From positions 1,696,591 through 1,760,590 of the forward strand of contig BPHB01000001.1 of the NCBI GenBank assembly GCA_026003335.1: 64,000 bases of DNA. The letters run 5' to 3'. The DNA comes from Chitinophagales bacterium (GTDB taxonomy: Bacteria; Bacteroidota; Bacteroidia; Chitinophagales; CAIOSU01). This document shows positions 35,798-43,102 of this stretch, in pieces; the stretch's first letter is position 1; the number at the start of each line of letters is the position of its first letter. A program made the translations under genes and the position numbers. Under the pieces are notes generated by a model. The model had not been told where the DNA came from and did no database searches. It saw nothing but the letters and a program-made list of their open reading frames with translations.

Positions 35798-37206
35798 GAG
35801 AAGATTGGATTGAAATAGAATTGGGAAAGGTGTGTTTTACTACCTCAGGTGGTACGCCCAGTAGAAAAATACCCGAGTACTATCAAGGCAATATTCCTTG
35901 GGTAAAGTCTGGCGAATTGAATCACAATGTTATTCGTGACACAGAAGAACATATTTCCGAAGAGGCGGTCAAAAATTCAAGTGCTAAGATTTTTCCTGAA
36001 GGCACTTTATTGATTGCGCTTTATGGCGCTACAATTGGCAAATTGGCTATTCTCGGTATTCCTGCTGCAACCAATCAAGCTGTTTGTGGAATTTTCAAAA
36101 GCGAGATATTTGAAACCAAGTTTCTCTTCAATTATCTGTTTCACAAAAAGCAAAAACTGATTGAACAAGGTGCGGGTGGAGCACAACCCAACATAAGCCA
36201 AACCATTCTAAAAAGGCTTCCTGTACCCCTCGCCCCCCTCCCCGAGCAACGCGCCATAGTAGCCAAAATAGAGCAGCTTTTCAGCGAGCTGGACAACGGC
36301 ATCGCCAACCTCAAAGCCGCCAAAGACAAACTGGAAATCTATCGCCAGGCCGTGCTGAAAAAGGCGTTTGAGGGGGAGTTGACCAAGGAGTGGCGTGCCC
36401 TTCGACAAGCTCAGGGTACGCAAAATAAACCGGACATTGAGCCTGTCGAAATGACCGGTTTATCCAATAACCACCTCCCAACATTGCCGGCAGGATGGAA
36501 ATGGGTTTCTGTAAAAGAAATCGCTGAAAAGATTCAATATGGATATACTGAATCATCATCTCATGAAATTATTGGGCCAAAGTTTTTAAGAATAACCGAT
36601 ATTCAAAACAATAAGGTAAACTGGAATACAGTGCCTTATTGCAAAATTGATGATGATGAAGTCAAAAAGTACATATTACAAGATGGAGATTTGGTTTTTG
36701 CCAGAACAGGAGCAACTGTTGGCAAAAGTTTCTTGATAAAAGGTAATATACCTAAATCGGTATTTGCATCATATTTAATACGATTAAGGTTCCCTAAAAA
36801 AAATGTACTTGATAAATATGTTTGGAACTTCTTTCAATCATATTCCTATTGGGCTCAAATAAAGAAGAAATCAGTAGGAACTGGTCAACCAAATGTCAAT
36901 GGAAAAAAACTTGGAGAAATACTATTTCCCCTCCCCCCACCCAAAGAACAAACCCAAATCGTCCAGGAAATCGAATCCCGCCTTTCGGTATGCGACCATG
37001 TGCAGCAGCAGATAGATGAGGCCCTGGAAAAAAGTGAAGCCCTACGGCAGAGCATCCTCAACCAAGCCTTTGAAGGCAAGCTGCTGAGCGAAGAAGAACT
37101 GAAAGCGTGCAGAAAAGAACCGGATTGGGAGCCAGCGGAGAAGTTGTTGGAACGAATAAAGAGCATGAAACAAGCTCGGATTTCTGAACCACAGAAAACA
37201 AGCTAA
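35794..37206 (+). CDS. hsdS: Type I RM specificity subunit
   Basis: Selects the DNA target of the complex. Two target recognition domains of the usual layout: TRD1 (about 1-155, with GGTPSRKIPEYYQGNIPWVK and LLIALYGATIGKLAILGIPA), a central coiled coil (EQRAIVAKIEQLFSELDNGI), TRD2 (about 230-390, with LVFARTGATVGKSFLIKGNI) and a second coiled coil (EQTQIVQEIESRLSVCDHVQ). Residues about 203-219, right after the first coiled coil, come from an inserted REP-like hairpin that keeps the frame. The C-terminal end is repeated as a fossil at 38400-38535. ATG overlaps the transposase stop. Confidence 0.93.
   Translation: MREDWIEIELGKVCFTTSGGTPSRKIPEYYQGNIPWVKSGELNHNVIRDTEEHISEEAVKNSSAKIFPEGTLLIALYGATIGKLAILGIPAATNQAVCGIFKSEIFETKFLFNYLFHKKQKLIEQGAGGAQPNISQTILKRLPVPLAPLPEQRAIVAKIEQLFSELDNGIANLKAAKDKLEIYRQAVLKKAFEGELTKEWRALRQAQGTQNKPDIEPVEMTGLSNNHLPTLPAGWKWVSVKEIAEKIQYGYTESSSHEIIGPKFLRITDIQNNKVNWNTVPYCKIDDDEVKKYILQDGDLVFARTGATVGKSFLIKGNIPKSVFASYLIRLRFPKKNVLDKYVWNFFQSYSYWAQIKKKSVGTGQPNVNGKKLGEILFPLPPPKEQTQIVQEIESRLSVCDHVQQQIDEALEKSEALRQSILNQAFEGKLLSEEELKACRKEPDWEPAEKLLERIKSMKQARISEPQKTS
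36401..36450 (+). repeat. REP-like imperfect hairpin in frame within hsdS
   Basis: Left arm TTCGACAAGCTCAGG (36401-36415) pairs with ATTGAGCCTGTCGAA (36436-36450): 12 Watson-Crick pairs, one G-T and two mismatches, around a 20-base loop. It codes RQAQGTQ...IEPVEM. From memory, peptides of the form RQAQG/ELVEG/SLSKG come from a dispersed repeat seen in many bacterial genomes; I could not search this. Confidence 0.7.
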
Positions 37207-37211
37207 TGACC

Positions 37212-37245
37212 TTGTGTTCCATATTTCTGTAATTTTGAAACACAA
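37212..37245 (+). promoter_or_regulatory. fic promoter flanked by a dyad
   Basis: TAATTTTG (37230-37237) is an exact -7 box, 23 bases before the fic ATG. It lies between the arms TTGTGTT (37212-37218) and AACACAA (37239-37245), a perfect 7-bp dyad. This looks like a promoter-operator, so fic may be transcribed and regulated apart from hsdS. Confidence 0.4.
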
Positions 37246-37260
37246 ACGGCTTTATTGCTC

Positions 37261-38370
37261 ATGAGTGGAACACAAAAGAACATGCCCTTTAAACCCCATA
37301 CACTACCCCTCAAAAATCTGGAATGGGAGGCGTTCATAGACTTGATGGGGAAGGCCAACCGGCTCATCGCCCGCTATGACGGGCTGCTGCAATCCATCGT
37401 CAACCCCGATGTGTTGCTGTCTCCATTGAGGACCCGAGAAGCGGTGCTGTCCTCCAAAATTGAAGGAACCCAGGCCACTCTGGAAGAAGTGATGGAGTTT
37501 GACGCCAATGCACTGCGTTCCGAAAACAGGAAAGATGATATTGATGAGGTGATCAATTACCGGATTGCCCTGATGGAAGGGCGAAAGCGTATGGAAGGTC
37601 GTCCGTTGAGTCTGAATGTGATCAGACAACTTCACGAAATCCTGCTGGATGGGGTACGGGGAGCGGGCAAGGACCGCGGCAACTTTCGTAAAATTCAGAA
37701 CTGGATAGGTCCACCCGGAAGCACCTTGGAACAGGCCCGGTTTGTTCCGCCTTCGGTGCCGAACATGATGGAAGGATTATACAACTGGGAGAAGTATCTG
37801 CATGAGGAGGAAAAAGACGTAATGGTGCAACTCGCCATTGTGCATGCCCAATTTGAAATCCTGCACCCTTTTCTGGATGGGAATGGCCGCATCGGCCGCA
37901 TACTTATCCCGTTGTTTCTGTATCACAAAGGTATCATTCACCAGCCGGTGTTTTACATGAGCCAATACCTGGAAAGCAACCGGCAGGCTTACTACGATGC
38001 ATTGAAAAGCATCACCGATACCGGGCATTGGACACATTGGATCCAGTTTTTTCTTCAGGGCATCGTGCAGCAAGCAGAGAAGAATATAACTCAAACACGC
38101 CAGGTCATTGAGCTTTACGATAACATGAAAGGGGTGATGGCCGAAAAGACCCACTCGCAATGGGCCATCCACTGCCTGGATTACATTTTCTCACAACCCA
38201 TCTTCAATACAAGCGATTTCAACCGGAAGGCACAGGTGCCCAAGACCAGTTCGGCCCGCTTGCTCAAGGCCATGGAAGCGAGCGAGATCATTGAATGTAT
38301 TCATAGAGGTGCCGGAAGGCGCCCCAGCGTGTTTGTATTCAGAAAACTATTAAAGATCATCAACGAATGA
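37261..38370 (+). CDS. Fic family protein (class II, N-terminal inhibitory helix)
   Basis: Fic enzymes transfer AMP or other groups to protein hydroxyls. The full catalytic motif HPFLDGNGRIGR is present (His about residue 202), as is an N-terminal inhibitory motif of the S-x-x-x-E-G type (SSKIEG, residues 64-69), so the protein is class II and self-inhibited. The N-terminal helical domain with PHTLPLKNLEWEAFIDLMGK and the C-terminal winged-helix-like part (FNTSDFNRKAQVPKTSSARL) match the common 370-residue Fic type. ATG 37261 is preferred to a TTG six bases upstream. The TGA overlaps the hsdM-like ATG of the remnant behind it. Confidence 0.9.
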   Translation: MSGTQKNMPFKPHTLPLKNLEWEAFIDLMGKANRLIARYDGLLQSIVNPDVLLSPLRTREAVLSSKIEGTQATLEEVMEFDANALRSENRKDDIDEVINYRIALMEGRKRMEGRPLSLNVIRQLHEILLDGVRGAGKDRGNFRKIQNWIGPPGSTLEQARFVPPSVPNMMEGLYNWEKYLHEEEKDVMVQLAIVHAQFEILHPFLDGNGRIGRILIPLFLYHKGIIHQPVFYMSQYLESNRQAYYDALKSITDTGHWTHWIQFFLQGIVQQAEKNITQTRQVIELYDNMKGVMAEKTHSQWAIHCLDYIFSQPIFNTSDFNRKAQVPKTSSARLLKAMEASEIIECIHRGAGRRPSVFVFRKLLKIINE

Positions 38371-38535
38371 GCAACGAATCACAGGTTGGGAGTTTTGCCA
38401 ATTCCCGACTGGCACGTGGCCCGTTGCTCAGTGAAGCAGAATTGGAAGCCTGCAGAAAAAACCGATCGGAAGCCAGCGGAGAAGTTGTTGGAGCGCATTG
38501 AACGAAACAGAATTGAACGGATGAAGTTAAAATAG
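38367..38535 (+). pseudogene. Fossil of hsdM 5' end joined to hsdS 3' end
   Basis: The first 15 bases equal the start of intact hsdM (ATGAGCAACGAATCA), and GAGTTTTGCCAAT follows at a similar offset, coding SFAN as in hsdM. After a short unrelated piece the sequence becomes the hsdS end: LLSEAELEACRKN here against LLSEEELKACRKE, then a 22-base identity (38471-38492 with 37130-37151), and in a shifted frame KPAEKLLERIERN to TAG at 38533. The middle of hsdM and most of hsdS are missing. It is best explained as a deletion scar between two tandem RM units. Confidence 0.85.
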
Positions 38536-38563
38536 ACGGAAAAACAAACAAGGAAACGATAAC

Positions 38564-38588
38564 AACCGTCAAGAAATACTTGACAGTT
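38564..38588. promoter_or_regulatory. Dyad just upstream of rhuM-doc
   Basis: AACCGTCAAG, five bases AAATA, CTTGACAGTT: 10-bp arms with one mismatch, ending 10 bases before the ATG at 38599. It may be an operator for autoregulation or a small hairpin near the ribosome-binding site (AAGGA at 38593-38597). No TAnnTTTG box is seen. Confidence 0.4.
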
Positions 38589-38598
38589 ATCCAAGGAC

Positions 38599-39564
38599 AT
38601 GCATAAAGGCGAAATAGAAATATATCAAACCAGTGATGGCACGAAAATTCAAGTAAAACTTGAACAAGATACCGTATGGCTTGACGCGCACTTAATGGCT
38701 AAATTATTTGGCGTTCAGCGGCCTGCTGTGGTCAAGCATATTGGAAATATTTACAAATCTCGCGAATTGGATGAAAGGGCAACTTGTTCCATTTTGGAAC
38801 AGGTTGCTTCAGATGGCAAGATTCGAAAGATGAAACTTTACAATCTGGACATGATCATCTCTGTCGGCTACCGGGTAAACTCTATTCAGGCAACACAATT
38901 CCGCCAATGGGCCACTCAGCGTCTCAAAGATTATCTGGTGCAGGGCTATGCCATCAACGAAAAACGCCTGCAACAGCGCAACATGCAGGTAGAGCAACTG
39001 AAAACCGGCATCCGTATCCTAAGCCGGGCTATTGAAGAAAAAGCACAGGAACAGGGCATCCATTGGTTGAACGATTTTGCCAAAGGCCTGCAACTGCTGG
39101 ATGATTACGACCATGAACAACTCGACACCCGGGGCAAGACATGCACCAAGGCTGTTTATCCCGGCAGAGAACAATATCAGCGCCTCATCAACCAAATGAA
39201 AGCCGAATTCAATTCAGATGTGTTCGGTGTGGAAAAAGACAAGGGGTTCGATAGTGCCATCGCACAAATAGCCCAGGGATTTGGCGAAGAAGACGCCTAC
39301 CCATCGCTGGAGGAAAAAGCCGCTATGCTCTTGTACCTCATCACAAAGAATCATGCGTTTGCCGATGGCAATAAACGAATTGCAGCCGCCTGTTTTTTAC
39401 TCTTTTTGGAAGAAAACAACATGTTATTCAATGCAAATGGGCAGCCAATCATCAGCAATGAAGCGCTGGCCGGGCTTACCCTGTTTACAGCAGCCAGCAA
39501 GCCCGAAGAAATGGAAACCGTAAAGAAATTGATCATCAGCATCTTAAATAGAAATAAACCATGA
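38599..39564 (+). CDS. RhuM-family protein with C-terminal Doc-type Fic domain
   Basis: A 321-residue fusion. Residues 1 to about 115 are the RhuM domain (DAHLMAKLFGVQRPAVVKHI, KLYNLDMIISVGYRVNS, FRQWATQRLKDYLVQGYAIN), a likely DNA-binding region related to phage antirepressors. A helical linker (115-200) leads to a Fic/Doc domain with HAFADGNKRIAAACFLLFL at 252-270. The Lys in place of the usual second Gly is the arrangement of Doc of phage P1, a kinase of EF-Tu, and not of AMP-transferring Fic. No antitoxin gene is seen. Its stop overlaps the hsdM ATG (ATGA), so it is co-translated with the methyltransferase. Confidence 0.88.
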   Translation: MHKGEIEIYQTSDGTKIQVKLEQDTVWLDAHLMAKLFGVQRPAVVKHIGNIYKSRELDERATCSILEQVASDGKIRKMKLYNLDMIISVGYRVNSIQATQFRQWATQRLKDYLVQGYAINEKRLQQRNMQVEQLKTGIRILSRAIEEKAQEQGIHWLNDFAKGLQLLDDYDHEQLDTRGKTCTKAVYPGREQYQRLINQMKAEFNSDVFGVEKDKGFDSAIAQIAQGFGEEDAYPSLEEKAAMLLYLITKNHAFADGNKRIAAACFLLFLEENNMLFNANGQPIISNEALAGLTLFTAASKPEEMETVKKLIISILNRNKP

Positions 39565-41051
39565 GCAACGAATCAAGCATCGTATCCAAAGTGTGGAGTT
39601 TTGCCAATGTACTGCGCGATGATGGCGTAAGCTATGGCGATTACCTGGAGCAGCTCACCTACCTGCTCTTCCTGAAAATGGTGGACGAATACGCCAAACC
39701 GCCTTACAACCGGAACATCACCGTGCCCGAAGGCTGCGACTGGCAGACCCTGAAAAGCAAACGGGGAGCAGAGCTGGAAAGCCATTATGTGCATGTGCTG
39801 CGCACGCTGGCTCAGGCGCCCGGCATGCTGGGGCAGATCTTTGTGAAGTCGCAAAATAAAATACAGGACCCCGCCAAGCTCTACAAGCTCATCGACCTGA
39901 TAGACAAGGAAAAATGGAGCCTGATGGGTGCCGACCTGAAGGGCAAAATTTATGAAGGTCTTTTGGAGAAAAATGCCGAAGACACCAAATCGGGAGCCGG
40001 GCAGTATTTTACTCCACGAGCCCTGATCAAGGCCATGGTGGCCTGCGTACAGCCCGAACCCATGAAGACCATTGCCGACCCTGCCTGCGGCACGGGCGGT
40101 TTCTTTCTGGCCGCCTACGACTGGATAGTGGAACACCACGACCTGAACCGCGAACAAAAGGAATTCCTGAAAAACAAAACTTTTTACGGAAATGAAATTG
40201 TCGCCAATACGCGCAGAATGTGCCTGATGAACATGTTTTTGCACAACATCGGAGACATTGATGGCGAAACCTTCATCTCATCGGCCGATGCGCTGGTGGC
40301 AGATGAAGGCAAACGCTTTGATTACGTGCTGGCCAATCCGCCCTTCGGCAAAAAAAGCAGCATGACCATCACCAATGAGGCGGGAGAACAGGAAAAGCAG
40401 GACCTTACTTACAACCGTCAGGATTTCTGGGCTACCACCAGCAACAAGCAACTCAACTTCTTGCAACACATCCGCACCATGCTCAAGGAAAACGGGCGTG
40501 CGGCCGTTGTACTGCCCGACAACGTCCTGTTTGAAGGAGGAGCGGGCGAAACCGTGCGTAAAGAACTGCTCAAAACCACCGACCTGCACACAATTCTGCG
40601 CCTGCCTACCGGCATTTTTTATGCGCATGGCGTCAAAGCCAATGTGCTGTTTTTTGACAACCGCCCGGGCGCCAAAGAACCCTGGACCAAAGCAGTGTGG
40701 ATCTATGACTATCGCACCAACGTGCATCACACCCTGAAGAAAAACCCATTGAAGTTTGAAGACCTGCAGGACTTCATCAACTGCTACAATCCCGGCAACC
40801 GGAACAACCGGAAAGAAACATGGTCGGAAGAAAACCCGGAAGGCCGTTGGCGAAAATTCACCTATGAAGAAATCATAGCACGGGACAAAACCAATCTTGA
40901 CATCTTCTGGCTCAAAGACAAAAGCCTGGCAGACCTTGACAACCTGCCTGATCCCGACATGCTTGCCAATGAAATCATTGAGAATATTGAAGCCGGATTG
41001 GAGAGTTTTAAAGCGGTGATGGAAGCCATGAACGGAAAGTCTCAGGAATAG
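39561..41051 (+). CDS. hsdM: Type I RM N6-adenine methyltransferase
   Basis: The modification subunit. N-terminal helical domain (VWSFANVLRDDGVSYGDYLE, QLTYLLFLKMVDEY), then the SAM-dependent MTase: motif X QYFTPRALIKAM, motif I DPACGTGGF (173-181), motif IV NPPF (259-262) in YVLANPPFGKKSS. Length 496 is normal. Start ATG overlaps the RhuM-Doc stop. It is now the only full hsdM, last in the island, and must serve the hsdS far upstream. Confidence 0.93.
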   Translation: MSNESSIVSKVWSFANVLRDDGVSYGDYLEQLTYLLFLKMVDEYAKPPYNRNITVPEGCDWQTLKSKRGAELESHYVHVLRTLAQAPGMLGQIFVKSQNKIQDPAKLYKLIDLIDKEKWSLMGADLKGKIYEGLLEKNAEDTKSGAGQYFTPRALIKAMVACVQPEPMKTIADPACGTGGFFLAAYDWIVEHHDLNREQKEFLKNKTFYGNEIVANTRRMCLMNMFLHNIGDIDGETFISSADALVADEGKRFDYVLANPPFGKKSSMTITNEAGEQEKQDLTYNRQDFWATTSNKQLNFLQHIRTMLKENGRAAVVLPDNVLFEGGAGETVRKELLKTTDLHTILRLPTGIFYAHGVKANVLFFDNRPGAKEPWTKAVWIYDYRTNVHHTLKKNPLKFEDLQDFINCYNPGNRNNRKETWSEENPEGRWRKFTYEEIIARDKTNLDIFWLKDKSLADLDNLPDPDMLANEIIENIEAGLESFKAVMEAMNGKSQE

Positions 41052-41401
41052 AAATCCACTCGCGGTATGCTCGCCTCTGATGGAAAAACCAAAATAGCAT
41101 ACCGTTGCCCAAGCGCGTCCGGTGACTTTTATGTAGCGATGAGCAGAGCAATGCCCTTGTGTAACGGCATACTATCAGGAAGCTTCCGCCTGTGTAAGCT
41201 GCTCTGCTTTAACCCATGCTGATGCTATTGTCGTTGTGTCGGATTCCCTATAGTTGAGTCAGTTAACAAAAGCGATGGCGCAGTTCCTATTGCACAGTTC
41301 AACAAGGGTATTTTTTTGTTAAAACCTATATGTTGAAAATCTCAATCTTTGCAAAACCGCAAAATTTTGCTATCATTTAAAGAAAACTATAAACCACCAA
41401 A
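41052..41401. other. Intergenic region closing the RM island, with inverted repeats
   Basis: No ORF of note. It holds CGGTATGCT (41063-41071) with its exact complement AGCATACCG (41096-41104), and AGCAGAGCA (41142-41150) with TGCTCTGCT (41200-41208). Neither is followed by a T-run. A copy of the palindrome core GCAAAATTTTGC lies at its right end. It could be a terminator region, a structured RNA, or decayed mobile DNA. Confidence 0.4.
41359..41370. repeat. 12-bp palindrome matching the core of the transposase palindrome
   Basis: GCAAAATTTTGC, identical to the centre of the 22-bp palindrome at 35411-35432, located 32 bases before the next gene. Possibly a decayed copy of the same element. Confidence 0.45.
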
Positions 41402-42958
41402 ATGGATAAAATTGAACTATTGCATCTCAGCATGGAAGACTATTCGGAGTTAAAGGCAGCCATGCAATCAGCTTATGCCTCCATGCCAAACGCATTCTGG
41501 AAAGAAACCCATATTAAAACCCTGATTGAAAAGTTTCCCGAAGGGCAAGCGGTAATAAAGGTGAATGGTCAAATTGCAGGCTGCGCATTATCCATTATTG
41601 TGGACTATGACAAATATGATGACAATCACACCTATAAGGAAATAACCGCCAATTACACATTTGAGTCACACACCTATGATGGAGACATATTGTATGGCAT
41701 TGATGTTTTCATCAAACCTGAATTCAGAGGTATGAGAATTGGCAGAAGGCTTTATGACTACAGAAAAGAGCTATGCGAGAAATTAAATCTTAAAGGAATT
41801 GTGCTGGGAGGGAGAATCCCCAATTACCATAAATACTCAAAAGAGCTTACCCCCAAAGAATACATTGAAAAGGTGAAAAGAAAGGAAATTCACGATCCTG
41901 TTCTGAATTTTCAATTGTCCAACGACTTTCATCCCTCACGGATTCTAAACCAATATTTAGAAGGTGATCAGGATTCTGAGGAATATGCAGTGCTTTTAAC
42001 CTGGGACAACATTTATTATAAAAAACCCAGCAAGAAGGCCACGGTCAGGAAAACAGTGGTAAGATTAGGATTGATTCAATGGCAAATGAGGCCCTATCCC
42101 AATACCGACTCCCTGCTTCAACAGATAGAATATTTTATAGATGCCCTGGCCGGTTACAGATCTGATTTTGCTTTGCTACCTGAGTTTTTCAATGCCCCTT
42201 TAATGGCACGGTATAACCATTTAAGCGAACCCAAAGCCATAAGAGAGCTGGCAAAGTATACAGAAGAGATAGTTAAAAGCATTTCCAACTTATCCATTTC
42301 CTACAACATAAATATTATTGCAGGAAGCATGCCGGAACTAAAAGAGGGTATGCTCTATAATGCAGGGTATCTGTGCAAACGAGACGGCACAATAGAAAGG
42401 TACGAAAAAATACACGTGACTCCCGATGAGGCAAGAGTATGGGGAATGCAGGGAGGAAATGAAATAAAAGTTTTTGATACTGATTGTGGCAAAATCGGAA
42501 TATTAATCTGTTATGATGCAGAATTTCCGGAGCTCTGCAGAATACTTGCCGATGCTGGAATGGATATATTGTTTGTACCCTTCTTAACTGACACTCAAAA
42601 CGGATTTTCCAGAGTACGATACTGCGCACAGGCACGGGCAATTGAAAATGAATGCTATGTAGCTATTGCCGGAAGTGTAGGAAACTTACCCAATGTGCAT
42701 AATATGGACATTCAATATGCTCAGTCCATGGTTTTTACCCCCTGTGACTTTGCTTTTCCTACTATCGGAATAAAGGCAGAGACAACACCTAATACAGAGA
42801 TGATTCTGATAGCGGATGTGGATATAGAATTACTCAGGGAATTACATCAATTTGGAAGTGTAAGAAACTTAAAAGACAGAAGAAAGGATGTATATGAAGT
42901 AATAAGAAAAAGACAGGACCAGCACATTCTTAGAAAACCGGAGGTGACGAAAAATTAA
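41402..42958 (+). CDS. GNAT acetyltransferase fused to a carbon-nitrogen hydrolase
   Basis: Two enzymes in one 518-residue chain. Residues 1 to about 205 are a GNAT domain with the acetyl-CoA loop region DVFIKPEFRGMRIGRRLYDY. From about 218 a nitrilase-superfamily domain carries the full triad: E261 in FALLPEFFNAP, K336 in RYEKIHVTPDEA and C370 in GILICYDAEFPEL. The hydrolase likely acts on an amide. This fusion is known in several phyla; the physiological substrate is not established. Not part of the RM system by content. Terminator-like hairpin follows directly. Confidence 0.88.
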   Translation: MDKIELLHLSMEDYSELKAAMQSAYASMPNAFWKETHIKTLIEKFPEGQAVIKVNGQIAGCALSIIVDYDKYDDNHTYKEITANYTFESHTYDGDILYGIDVFIKPEFRGMRIGRRLYDYRKELCEKLNLKGIVLGGRIPNYHKYSKELTPKEYIEKVKRKEIHDPVLNFQLSNDFHPSRILNQYLEGDQDSEEYAVLLTWDNIYYKKPSKKATVRKTVVRLGLIQWQMRPYPNTDSLLQQIEYFIDALAGYRSDFALLPEFFNAPLMARYNHLSEPKAIRELAKYTEEIVKSISNLSISYNINIIAGSMPELKEGMLYNAGYLCKRDGTIERYEKIHVTPDEARVWGMQGGNEIKVFDTDCGKIGILICYDAEFPELCRILADAGMDILFVPFLTDTQNGFSRVRYCAQARAIENECYVAIAGSVGNLPNVHNMDIQYAQSMVFTPCDFAFPTIGIKAETTPNTEMILIADVDIELLRELHQFGSVRNLKDRRKDVYEVIRKRQDQHILRKPEVTKN

Positions 42959-42977
42959 GCATCTGCGCATCAGATGC
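42959..42977 (-). terminator. Hairpin with T-rich tail, terminator for the minus-strand membrane gene
   Basis: GCATCTG, five bases, CAGATGC: a perfect 7-bp stem. Read on the minus strand it is followed by TTAATTTTT, so it could end transcripts of the gene at 43103-44206, 126 bases before it. It also lies directly after the stop of the plus-strand gene. Confidence 0.4.
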
Positions 42978-43102
42978 AGTAAAAAAGCATACCTGAAATT
43001 CCTTTTCAAAAAAGCGCCTCTTTTTACATAGATTACGAGCCACGCGCATATCCCGCACTTACTGCCTGCACGGCAACACCAACTTTTTTAAGGAACTGTT
43101 CA

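Noticed and set aside
39573-40244. Minus-strand ORF opposite hsdM
   Set aside because: Antisense shadow of conserved methyltransferase motifs.
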